A stretch of DNA of 64,000 bases, taken from Bacillus sp. F19 (GTDB lineage: Bacteria > Bacillota > Bacilli > Bacillales > Bacillaceae). The position numbers were made by a program, and so were the translations under genes. Below the pieces are notes generated by a model. The model was not told where the DNA came from and did no database searches. It worked only from the letters and a program-made list of their open reading frames with translations. This document shows positions 26,720 to 32,894 of the stretch, in pieces (the first letter of the stretch is position 1; each line of letters begins with the position of its first letter). The stretch is taken from NCBI GenBank assembly GCA_023823795.1, contig CP085710.1:2568001-2632000 (forward strand), read 5' to 3'.

Positions 26720-27169
26720 ATGGTCTATTTAATTATTTCTATTTTAGCGGGTGTTTCAATTGTTATCGCAAGAATTATCAATTCCAACCTTGCAGACAAA
26801 ATCGGGTTACTAGAAGGAACACTCATCAATTTTGCAACAGGTCTGATGTTATCCTTGGTTTTTCTTTTCTTCAGCAGCGAGGCTGTTTCCTTTTCGTCTT
26901 TAACCTTGTCTGAAGTTCCAAGCTGGGCATATTTAGGCGGTGCAGCAGGAGTCATAGTCATCTTTCTCTCAAGCTACCTCACGCCGAAAGTATCTGCTTT
27001 TTATTTAACTCTCTTTATTTTCATTGGACAATTATTTACGGGGATCGTGATTGACTACTTTACACTTGGTGAATTGTCTCAAGGGAAAATACTTGGAGGA
27101 TTGCTTGTATTATTTGGTCTTGTGTTTAATTTAAGAATTGACAGGAAAGAAGAAGTGGGATCTGCATAA
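26720..27169 (+). CDS. DMT-superfamily transporter subunit (YdcZ type), second of a pair
   Basis: Membrane protein of 149 aa, also of the DUF606/YdcZ group, with LIISILAGVSIVIARIINSNLADKIGLLEGTLINFATGL and four to five hydrophobic segments. ATG follows TAAGGAGG, and the upstream stop is part of that ribosome site, so translation is coupled. Partner of the gene at 26284. Confidence 0.83.
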   Translation: MVYLIISILAGVSIVIARIINSNLADKIGLLEGTLINFATGLMLSLVFLFFSSEAVSFSSLTLSEVPSWAYLGGAAGVIVIFLSSYLTPKVSAFYLTLFIFIGQLFTGIVIDYFTLGELSQGKILGGLLVLFGLVFNLRIDRKEEVGSA

Positions 27170-27183
27170 GATCCCATTTCTAA

Positions 27184-27666
27184 TTAATCTTCCTGATATG
27201 TATATGAATTTTTACCTGCATTTCTCACTAAAGCAACAAGTCCTCTTATGGTTAAAAGTGTAAAGCTGATACTTGCAAATGTATGAAAGACAGACCACTT
27301 CTTCCATTTAAATAAACGGGTTGTTTTTTCCATATACCACTGGGCAATGGACATCGGCACGCTCCAGGTTAAGCTTTTCAACAGAACCCCAGGTAATTTA
27401 TCTTTGTATGATTGACGGACCCAAATCACACTTAATAACGGAAAAAACAACATATCAAACAGAATATTTGTTTTGAAAATTTTTGAAAAGGGCCTTACAG
27501 GGTACTCGACTCTTTTAGTGTTGACAACATTAGCATCAATAATGGTAGACAATATACCCTTGGCAAAAAAGACAATCAGCATTTCCTTTACATTTGGCTT
27601 CCGTATTACAAAAGGAAACAATACCGCACAAAGTGCAAACAGCCCTTTGATCATCGTTTTTTCCAT
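27184..27666 (-). CDS. CBO0543-family membrane protein
   Basis: Membrane protein of 160 aa with four hydrophobic segments and the DMLFFPLLSVIWVRQSYKDK and WYMEKTTRLFKWKKWS blocks characteristic of a Bacillus/Clostridium family of unknown function. I place the start at ATG 27666, 8 nt after AAGGA. Fifteen further upstream codons are open but have no ribosome site. It ends 14 nt from the convergent transporter gene, and no terminator hairpin is obvious between them. Confidence 0.7.
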   Translation of the reverse strand: MEKTMIKGLFALCAVLFPFVIRKPNVKEMLIVFFAKGILSTIIDANVVNTKRVEYPVRPFSKIFKTNILFDMLFFPLLSVIWVRQSYKDKLPGVLLKSLTWSVPMSIAQWYMEKTTRLFKWKKWSVFHTFASISFTLLTIRGLVALVRNAGKNSYTYQED

Positions 27667-27791
27667 CTTCAACATCCTTATCATTTTTTTGATAGTATTT
27701 GCTTTTATCAAAAAAAATAATACGGATTATACAGGAACTTATCCGTTTATCCTGAATATGCTAATGATGATCATCTTGAGGAGGTTTTACA

Positions 27792-28034
27792 TTGTATCAT
27801 TACATGCCATATCCATACGCACGATATCCTAAGCCAGTCATGCAAAAACTAAAATCATCAACATTAAGTGCTGTTCAGCCATTTGTACAGCATGGTTTAA
27901 AAGAAGCACATTTCACTTCGTACCAGCATGCTCTAATGGAGGTAGCCGCCATGTCCTATCTGCTCGGAAAAGGATATGATTACAATGCTGCCTATCAATT
28001 AGTAGAAGCCTGGGAAGTAAATGAATCTTTTTAA
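27792..28034 (+). CDS. Hypothetical small protein, aromatic N-terminus
   Basis: 80-aa protein beginning MYHYMPYPYARYPKPVMQKLK and ending in a helical part (HALMEVAAMSYLLGKGYDYNAAYQLVEAWEVNESF). Translation starts at TTG 27792, 7 nt behind GAGGAGG, a strong ribosome site. The Tyr/Pro-rich start recalls small spore or coat-associated Bacillus proteins, but I do not recognise the family. It overlaps the end of the convergent DinB gene by 4 nt. Confidence 0.6.
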   Translation: MYHYMPYPYARYPKPVMQKLKSSTLSAVQPFVQHGLKEAHFTSYQHALMEVAAMSYLLGKGYDYNAAYQLVEAWEVNESF

Positions 28035-28522
28035 AAGGCTGGATATCTAGCCTTTTTTTCTGGAATGAACCCTCTGCCAATAAAATTTGCTCCAACAGGC
28101 TCCCTCCCAATGTCCCTTGCCCAGACAGACAGCTGTCCCGCGTGATGAATTTCATGGGCTATGACATGGCGGATGATTTCCCCTTTTTTATAGGTGCCGT
28201 CCATCCAAGGCGGAGATACATTTTCATTTTCCCATGCGATGTTCCAATTCTTTAGATACGTGATCATTTCTGGCTGCAGCTCTCTGGATAATCGGATAAT
28301 CTTTTCAAGTGAGTCGTATTCCCTGATTGTAAAATCGATGACCGCATCACTCTTAAGTACATTGATCCAGCTGTATTCTACATCAATGATATGAAGCAGT
28401 GTTTCGATAATACTACCTGCCCCTCCTGACCGTTTTTCCTGCAATTCTTCGCCATTCAGGTCTTTGCACCATTCAAACCACTCTTCTCTGACGCGCCAAT
28501 TGTATTTAAAAAATAGCTGCAT
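28031..28522 (-). CDS. DinB-family protein
   Basis: Predicted metal-binding four-helix protein of 163 aa. The DinB fold places three histidines as ligands; here they appear in ETLLHIIDVEYSW and in VIAHEIHHAGQLSVWARDIG. Family members include thiol transferases using bacillithiol, but many are uncharacterised. It follows the peptidase E gene with a 1-nt overlap, so the two are co-transcribed. Confidence 0.82.
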   Translation of the reverse strand: MQLFFKYNWRVREEWFEWCKDLNGEELQEKRSGGAGSIIETLLHIIDVEYSWINVLKSDAVIDFTIREYDSLEKIIRLSRELQPEMITYLKNWNIAWENENVSPPWMDGTYKKGEIIRHVIAHEIHHAGQLSVWARDIGREPVGANFIGRGFIPEKKARYPAF

Positions 28523-29232
28523 TACTGATTACCCAGATATAAGGGGATTTTTTCTTCTTCGTATATCGAATCTTCTGATTTATTGACAAAAAATGCTTTA
28601 GCATCCTGTCTGGAGCTGACGATTTTATAAATTTTTTCATCTGTAAAGTGAATCGCAGCACCATCATCAAGGCCGTATCCTGCTTTCATTTTTCCGGATA
28701 AAATATGTACCTGATAAGCAGGTCTGCGTTTTTCCTCCCCATCATAATGAGGGCAGCAGCTGCCATGCAGGAAGCCAAGTCCGTTTAATTTATACAGCGG
28801 AGCGTTCATGGGATCTGTCAGCCCCTCTTCAAACCAGCAAATAGCCTCCGCACTCAAGCCTGCAAGAATGGTCCCGTTCTCATAAGCCTTTTTAATAATC
28901 GAATCCAAACCCCACTCTTTCCATAAAACAAGCAAGTTTCTCGTACTGCCGCCTCCAACATAAAGAATATCCTGCGACATGACAAAATCCTCCAGATCAT
29001 GAAAATGGGGATCAAACAATGCTAGATGATCAGGAATACATGAATAGGAATGAAAGGCATCATAAAACCTTTCTATATATTGATTCTGATCTCCGCTCGC
29101 AGTCGGCACAAAACAAACTTTCGGAAGATCCTTCATGCTTTGCTTTACTATGTATTGATCAAGCAGCGGATTTTCAGGCTCCATCGAAAACCCTCCGCCC
29201 CCCATCGCAATAATCTGCCTCACTGACAACAT
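28522..29232 (-). CDS. Peptidase E-like serine peptidase (family S51)
   Basis: Predicted intracellular peptidase of 236 aa related to Asp-specific dipeptidase and cyanophycinase. IIAMGGGGF lies at the N-terminus, ILYVGGGSTRNLLVLWKEWGLD at about residue 90 and the nucleophile elbow GLSAEAICWFEEG at about 125. The family usually has SAG at the elbow; here a GAG codon gives SAE. The Ser and the later HYDGEEKRRPAY region are present. ATG 29232 is only 2 nt after AGGAGG, so the TTG at 29229 may be used instead. Co-transcribed with DinB. Confidence 0.8.
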   Translation of the reverse strand: MLSVRQIIAMGGGGFSMEPENPLLDQYIVKQSMKDLPKVCFVPTASGDQNQYIERFYDAFHSYSCIPDHLALFDPHFHDLEDFVMSQDILYVGGGSTRNLLVLWKEWGLDSIIKKAYENGTILAGLSAEAICWFEEGLTDPMNAPLYKLNGLGFLHGSCCPHYDGEEKRRPAYQVHILSGKMKAGYGLDDGAAIHFTDEKIYKIVSSRQDAKAFFVNKSEDSIYEEEKIPLYLGNQ

Positions 29233-29241
29233 CTCCTCCTG

Positions 29242-30099
29242 TTAAATTAAAACTTCCCTCAGCAGCAAGCCAAAGAAAATGCCAAGAAACATGGATGTTA
29301 ATGTCCCAAGAAGAAAATACTCAGCCCAATTCCGGTCGTCCATCTGCTTAAATCGCGCGATCGACTTAGCCGTTACAATAAATGCAATCGCAGGATAAGC
29401 ACTATAAAAAGTTAAAATTATGACAAGCAGCCTCTCGATGTACCCAATCAGCTTTCCCCGCGATAGATCATGTTTATTAAAAGTATAATAATTGTACTCC
29501 TCTACAAGTCCGCCGGCTGAATTCATCTGCTCCTCTTTCCGCTCATTCTTAAAAGCATACCTGCCCTCAAACGAAAGCAGCTGAGCCGGCAGCGTTCCGA
29601 GCAAGATCCGTATTATATGCCCGCTCACACTTGTCACCAAAATCACAATGATGATTATAAAAAGAACGGAATTCAGTATACTTAAAGAAGAATTCTCTGT
29701 TAAGAGCTCAATTCCTTTTTCCTGCAGTTCAGAAAAAGTCACCTTAAAAAACAAATGACAAGCAATGATAATCATTGCCAGATGGATGATCTGATCTGCA
29801 ATAAAATAGAAAAGCTTTTTCATGTTTTGCTGGCCGGCTGTTTTGTCCAGCAGCTTTATTTTTAGAAAATCGATCAGAAAATGAGTGCCTAATAAAAATA
29901 AAATCGGCAAAACTACATATTTCAGAGGCTTTGCAAAATCAAAGGACAACGCCCAGAACACAAGCGATACCGGTAAAAGGACTATAAAATGATGCAGCAT
30001 ATGCTTTTTCAAATTCTTCAGCTTTTCTCTCACCATCTCATCCGATTGGAGAAAAAAATCAGCAATTAAATGAGCCAGAATGAGACTTAATAAAATCAT
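29242..30099 (-). CDS. DUF3307 membrane protein (SatE-like partner of SatD)
   Basis: Membrane protein of 285 aa. The N-terminal DUF3307 region (LILAHLIADFFLQSDEMVREK, HHFIVLL, HFLIDFLKIKLLD) and further spans give about seven hydrophobic segments. I place the start at ATG 30099, behind AAAGGGG and overlapping the SatD stop as ATGA. A longer frame from 30132 overlaps the upstream gene more. Pairs of SatD and DUF3307 proteins occur in many Firmicutes. In streptococci the sat locus was linked to acid tolerance, but the biochemical role is unknown. Confidence 0.8.
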   Translation of the reverse strand: MILLSLILAHLIADFFLQSDEMVREKLKNLKKHMLHHFIVLLPVSLVFWALSFDFAKPLKYVVLPILFLLGTHFLIDFLKIKLLDKTAGQQNMKKLFYFIADQIIHLAMIIIACHLFFKVTFSELQEKGIELLTENSSLSILNSVLFIIIIVILVTSVSGHIIRILLGTLPAQLLSFEGRYAFKNERKEEQMNSAGGLVEEYNYYTFNKHDLSRGKLIGYIERLLVIILTFYSAYPAIAFIVTAKSIARFKQMDDRNWAEYFLLGTLTSMFLGIFFGLLLREVLI

Positions 30100-30860
30100 G
30101 TGTTCCCCTTTCCTTCCTCTTTTGAATACCATTCGCTGATGTGCATCTGTAAATGGGTGCGGATGGACTGCTGCAATTTTGGCAGAGCTGGATGTGAATC
30201 AGGGAATTCTTTTTGCTGAAGCAAGTTCATAACAATGATCAAATTATTGAAAATCATTCTCAAATCATCCCCGCTGCCTTTCTTAAAGTGACTTGATATT
30301 GTGGATGGGGATTTATCTAAGATGCTTGCTGCTTTTCTCTGCTGATTAAAAATCTCCAATAAGGAAAACACAAGCTTCTGCAGATCTGTTTGTTCATTCA
30401 CCAGCTTTTGATGCATCATCAGCAGGGAATTCATCAAAAGTTGAACCTCAGCCCTGTTTTCTTTTATATAAAACTTGAACTGAGATCTGTTATCTCCCTC
30501 TTTTTTCAGAGATTCATTGGCTTCCCTCGCAAGCTTGATCATAGGATGAATCCACGTTTCAATCTCGATCTCTTTCAGTTCTCTATTGATGTCTCCAAAG
30601 GAAACTCCGAAATATGGAGGATTGTCTGGCAGGTTCCATATGATGCTGATGAAATGGGCAATTTCATATGCTGTTGAATACCCATTTGCAATCAAGATGA
30701 TTTCATCTCCCCTGCGATGTTTCACAATCACATCTTCATTTGTCCAAGTCTTAATCCATTTTACCATTTTTTCTAAATAGGCTGATAATTCTTCACCCAT
30801 TCCCTCTGCAGAGGAATTTTGGATGTCCATGATGAAAATTGAGGCTGGGTGTTGGGGCAT
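30096..30860 (-). CDS. SatD-family protein
   Basis: 254-aa protein. SatD-type N-terminal part: ASIFIMDIQNSS, VIVKHRRGDEIILIANGYSTAYEIA and PPYFGVSFGDINRE. A helix-turn-helix-like segment (about 190-210, RKAASILDKSPSTISSHFKKG) suggests DNA binding. The N-terminal part resembles nucleotide cyclase-like folds, without assigned activity. It has a strong promoter at 30897-30926 with a direct repeat that it could bind. ATG follows AGGAGG by 9 nt. First gene of a pair with the DUF3307 protein. Confidence 0.78.
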   Translation of the reverse strand: MPQHPASIFIMDIQNSSAEGMGEELSAYLEKMVKWIKTWTNEDVIVKHRRGDEIILIANGYSTAYEIAHFISIIWNLPDNPPYFGVSFGDINRELKEIEIETWIHPMIKLAREANESLKKEGDNRSQFKFYIKENRAEVQLLMNSLLMMHQKLVNEQTDLQKLVFSLLEIFNQQRKAASILDKSPSTISSHFKKGSGDDLRMIFNNLIIVMNLLQQKEFPDSHPALPKLQQSIRTHLQMHISEWYSKEEGKGNT

Positions 30861-30878
30861 TTAATGAAACCTCCTAGA

Positions 30879-30927
30879 AATTCGATTATATAAGCAAATA
30901 TATCAATAATTCGATTATATAGTCAAA
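30879..30927 (-). promoter_or_regulatory. satD promoter with paired direct repeats (candidate operator)
   Basis: On the minus strand TTGACT (30921-30926) and TATATT (30897-30902), 18 bases apart, form a good sigma-A promoter. Two copies of a 14-mer (AATTCGATTATATA on the plus strand, at 30879-30892 and 30908-30921) flank the -10 box, 29 bp apart. Each is followed by a CAAA. The repeats cover the -35 and the start region, so binding would repress. The HTH-bearing SatD protein is a candidate binder. Confidence 0.55.
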
Positions 30928-31045
30928 CTTTTATAATGTGCTACTATTTAGACGAATAATCATTAATTCTTTAAAAATGTGAAAATAGTACTGTTTGTCG
31001 AAAAATAAAACTACCATCGGACGTTAATAAGAACTATAATTTATT

Positions 31046-31117
31046 TTATAAAGAACAAAAGTCTTCTATGCTATTCTGAAAAAAATAACTACAAGCATTT
31101 TGTTCTTTATAAAGAAT
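31046..31117 (+). promoter_or_regulatory. SinR-like boxes and inverted repeat before the second RiPP cluster
   Basis: TTATAAAGAACAAAA (31046-31060) and its exact reverse complement at 31098-31112 form 15-bp arms. They contain AAAGAAC (31050-31056) and GTTCTTT (31102-31108), the SinR operator half-site GTTCTYT. The second copy is itself part of a palindrome, GTTCTTTATAAAGAAT (31102-31117), one base from the perfect palindrome at 43956-43971. The element ends 24 nt before the precursor start. Control by SinR or a paralogue is inferred. Confidence 0.6.
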
Positions 31118-31140
31118 TATATTAAGAAATGAGGACTACT

Positions 31141-31350
31141 ATGAAGAATGAACGTGAAGGAAATGTATCACGTCCAATGGTTTTAAGTCACCAGCCGGTT
31201 CGGTTTGAGACAGCTCAAAGCTGGAATAAAGGCCATGGAAATGTGGATCACCCTGGAAATGGAAATGGCGGGATTCATTATCCTAATCCACCATATACCG
31301 GTCCCCGCCATGATAATGGGGGAGGAAAGGGAAAGGGAAAGGGAAATTAA
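31141..31350 (+). CDS. Putative RiPP precursor peptide, unknown class
   Basis: Small peptide of 69 aa. An N-terminal leader-like part (about 1-27) has NVSRPMVLSHQPVRFET, where RPMVL resembles the xxPxL element bound by PqqD/B1-type recognition domains. The C-terminal half (about 28-69) is rich in Gly, Asn, His, Pro and Lys: SWNKGHGNVDHPGNGNGG, then IHYPNPPYTGPRHDNGGG and a KGKGKGN end. There is no Cys and one Ser in the core-like part. ATG 31141 follows GAGG by 6 nt; the ATG at 31129 lies upstream of that site. It is first in an operon with a kinase, PqqD-like protein, protease, exporter and nucleotidyltransferase. The role as precursor is inferred from context. Confidence 0.65.
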   Translation: MKNEREGNVSRPMVLSHQPVRFETAQSWNKGHGNVDHPGNGNGGIHYPNPPYTGPRHDNGGGKGKGKGN

Positions 31351-31358
31351 AATCCACA

Positions 31359-31394
31359 ATAAAGAAGGTCCATATGTCTTATGGCCTTCTTTAT
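31359..31394 (+). other. Hairpin between the precursor and kinase genes
   Basis: ATAAAGAAGG plus CCAT pairs with ATGG plus CCTTCTTTAT with one bulged T and a 7-base loop, just after the precursor stop. The end TTTAT gives weak terminator character. A partial terminator here would yield more precursor than enzyme mRNA. The lasso cluster has a hairpin at the same relative place (40487-40517). Confidence 0.7.
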
Positions 31395-31415
31395 ATGATG
31401 ATTGAGGAGAACTAT

Positions 31416-32195
31416 ATGACCTTTATAAATACTAAAATTGGTGAGTATAACATTAGACTGCATTGTGAAAATAAGAAACTAGTTAAATTTTTAACTCACC
31501 AATTCCTATTAATAGATAATGGCAGAAATATAGATTTATCGGTATTTATTGCTGAAGGCTACGGTCAGCCCTTTAAAAATTATGATGTAGAGATTTCTGA
31601 AACCCGAAATTCCATCACTTTTAAAAGAGCAGATTACAAAATTACAGTTGACCCAAATTACACGCAAGCGGAACTACATGTTCACAACGAACTAGCACTA
31701 AAACACGCTTTAATGAGCCTTTACAGTTCATTTATTGTTCACAAAAACTGGGGGATTCTTCTTCATTCTTCTTGTGTCCTTGAGACAAATGGTGCACACA
31801 TTTTCACAGGACATTCTGGAGCAGGAAAATCCACAGCAGCAAAACTGTCTTCTCCCCGCCCGCTTTTGTCTGACGAAGCAACAATCATAAAAATCGAAAA
31901 AGACGGAGTTAGGGCCTATGACTCACCATTCAGAAGTGAATTGCATGGACATGCACCAGTTTCTAATACAAAACTGCTGAGCATTGACCTTCTCCATCAA
32001 TCTCTTTCAATTGAAAGAAACCGGGTCGATAAATCATCAGCCCTTTTAGCATTATTAGATAAGGTATTCTATTGGCCCAGCAATAAAGAAGAAACGAAAA
32101 AAATTCTTACCATGCTGCGATTTCTCGTAGAGCATGTTGACATTTATGATCTTTATTTTCAAAAAAACAATCGATTTTGGGAGATGATTTCATGA
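31416..32195 (+). CDS. HPr-kinase-like peptide kinase of the second RiPP cluster
   Basis: Predicted kinase of 259 aa related to the HprK/P C-terminal domain. The P-loop reads FTGHSGAGKSTAAKL (about residues 128-142), followed by LLSDEATIIK (acidic metal/base motif) and the RSELHGHAPV segment. The same family (PadeK/ThcoK type) phosphorylates a Ser in some lasso peptides, so a kinase role on the precursor or product is plausible. ATG 31416 follows GAGGAG. The stop overlaps the next gene as ATGA. Sequence similarity to the kinase at 39484 is limited to the core motifs, so the two loci are not a recent duplication. Confidence 0.75.
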   Translation: MTFINTKIGEYNIRLHCENKKLVKFLTHQFLLIDNGRNIDLSVFIAEGYGQPFKNYDVEISETRNSITFKRADYKITVDPNYTQAELHVHNELALKHALMSLYSSFIVHKNWGILLHSSCVLETNGAHIFTGHSGAGKSTAAKLSSPRPLLSDEATIIKIEKDGVRAYDSPFRSELHGHAPVSNTKLLSIDLLHQSLSIERNRVDKSSALLALLDKVFYWPSNKEETKKILTMLRFLVEHVDIYDLYFQKNNRFWEMIS

Positions 32196-32461
32196 CAACT
32201 TATTATAAACAAGCACCAGATTGCGAAACAGTAGAAATCGATGGAGAATGGATGATTCTTCACTCCGTGCATTTCACCATTACAAAGTTAAATGAAACGG
32301 GCGGATTCTGCTGGTCATTGCTAAAAGATGCACACACTGTAGACGAACTGGTTCTGACTTATCAAACTCAGTTTAACAACAACAAACAGAAAACAAAAAA
32401 TGAGCTTCAGTGCTTTCTAAAAGAACTAGAACATTACGGATTGATTGAGCATGCGGTTTGA
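32192..32461 (+). CDS. PqqD/B1-like precursor recognition protein
   Basis: 89-aa protein of the PqqD family (RiPP recognition element). It has a beta-strand-rich first half (DCETVEIDGEWMILHSVHFTITKLNETGGFCWSLLKDAHTVDELV) and a helical end (TKNELQCFLKELEHYGLIEHA). Such proteins bind the leader peptide and present it to the modifying enzyme or protease. ATG 32192 is 8 nt after GGGAG and overlaps the kinase stop. It is the counterpart of the B1 protein at 39200. Confidence 0.8.
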   Translation: MTTYYKQAPDCETVEIDGEWMILHSVHFTITKLNETGGFCWSLLKDAHTVDELVLTYQTQFNNNKQKTKNELQCFLKELEHYGLIEHAV

Positions 32462-32894
32462 TCAGAATACAATCAATCTATTGAAAGCGACCATTGAAAA
32501 ACACGGATGGATTGACTTGCCTGCTGAAGGCTTCAGCATGTATCCCTTTATTCAAAAAGGTGAAATTTGCCGATTTATAAAATTCGATAATAGTAACCTT
32601 AAAAAAGGGCAGATCCTTCTCTTTTATTCAAAATCAGGGAAGTTGATTGCCCACAGATTATACCGCTATGAAAAGGGGCATTACATCCTAAAAGGCGATA
32701 CAAACGAATGCCTGGATGAGCCAGTATCACCTGCTCAAGTGATTGGCTGCCTGGAATCTGTTCAAAAACAGAAAGGCATGATCAGTATGTATAAGCCTTT
32801 TGCATTTCTATACAGTCAAGCAGTCGTTACATCTCCCTTCTCAGCACGGCTGTTCCGCTTCTATTTAAAAAGAAGACTCGGTAAAGCGCTATGA
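32451..32894 (+). CDS. S24/S26-type signal peptidase-like protein (Ser/His)
   Basis: 147-aa protein with the S26 nucleophile box EGFSMYPFIQKGE (Ser29) and, in place of the usual catalytic Lys box, KLIAHRLYR (His68). A Ser/His pair is typical of SipW/ER-type signal peptidases. KGDTNECLDEPV matches the next conserved box (GDxN). Only a weak hydrophobic C-terminal segment (FAFLYSQAVV) is present. In this operon it takes the place of the lasso B2 protease and may remove the leader peptide. ATG 32451 overlaps the PqqD-like gene; a TTG at 32445 is also possible. Confidence 0.78.
   Translation: MRFDQNTINLLKATIEKHGWIDLPAEGFSMYPFIQKGEICRFIKFDNSNLKKGQILLFYSKSGKLIAHRLYRYEKGHYILKGDTNECLDEPVSPAQVIGCLESVQKQKGMISMYKPFAFLYSQAVVTSPFSARLFRFYLKRRLGKAL

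Noticed and set aside
31205-31405. Overlapping frame in the RiPP precursor region (MRQLKAGIKAMEM...)
   Set aside because: It is a shifted frame of the precursor gene and crosses the hairpin. It lacks a ribosome site and has a repetitive ERERERE artefact from the GGGAAA repeat.
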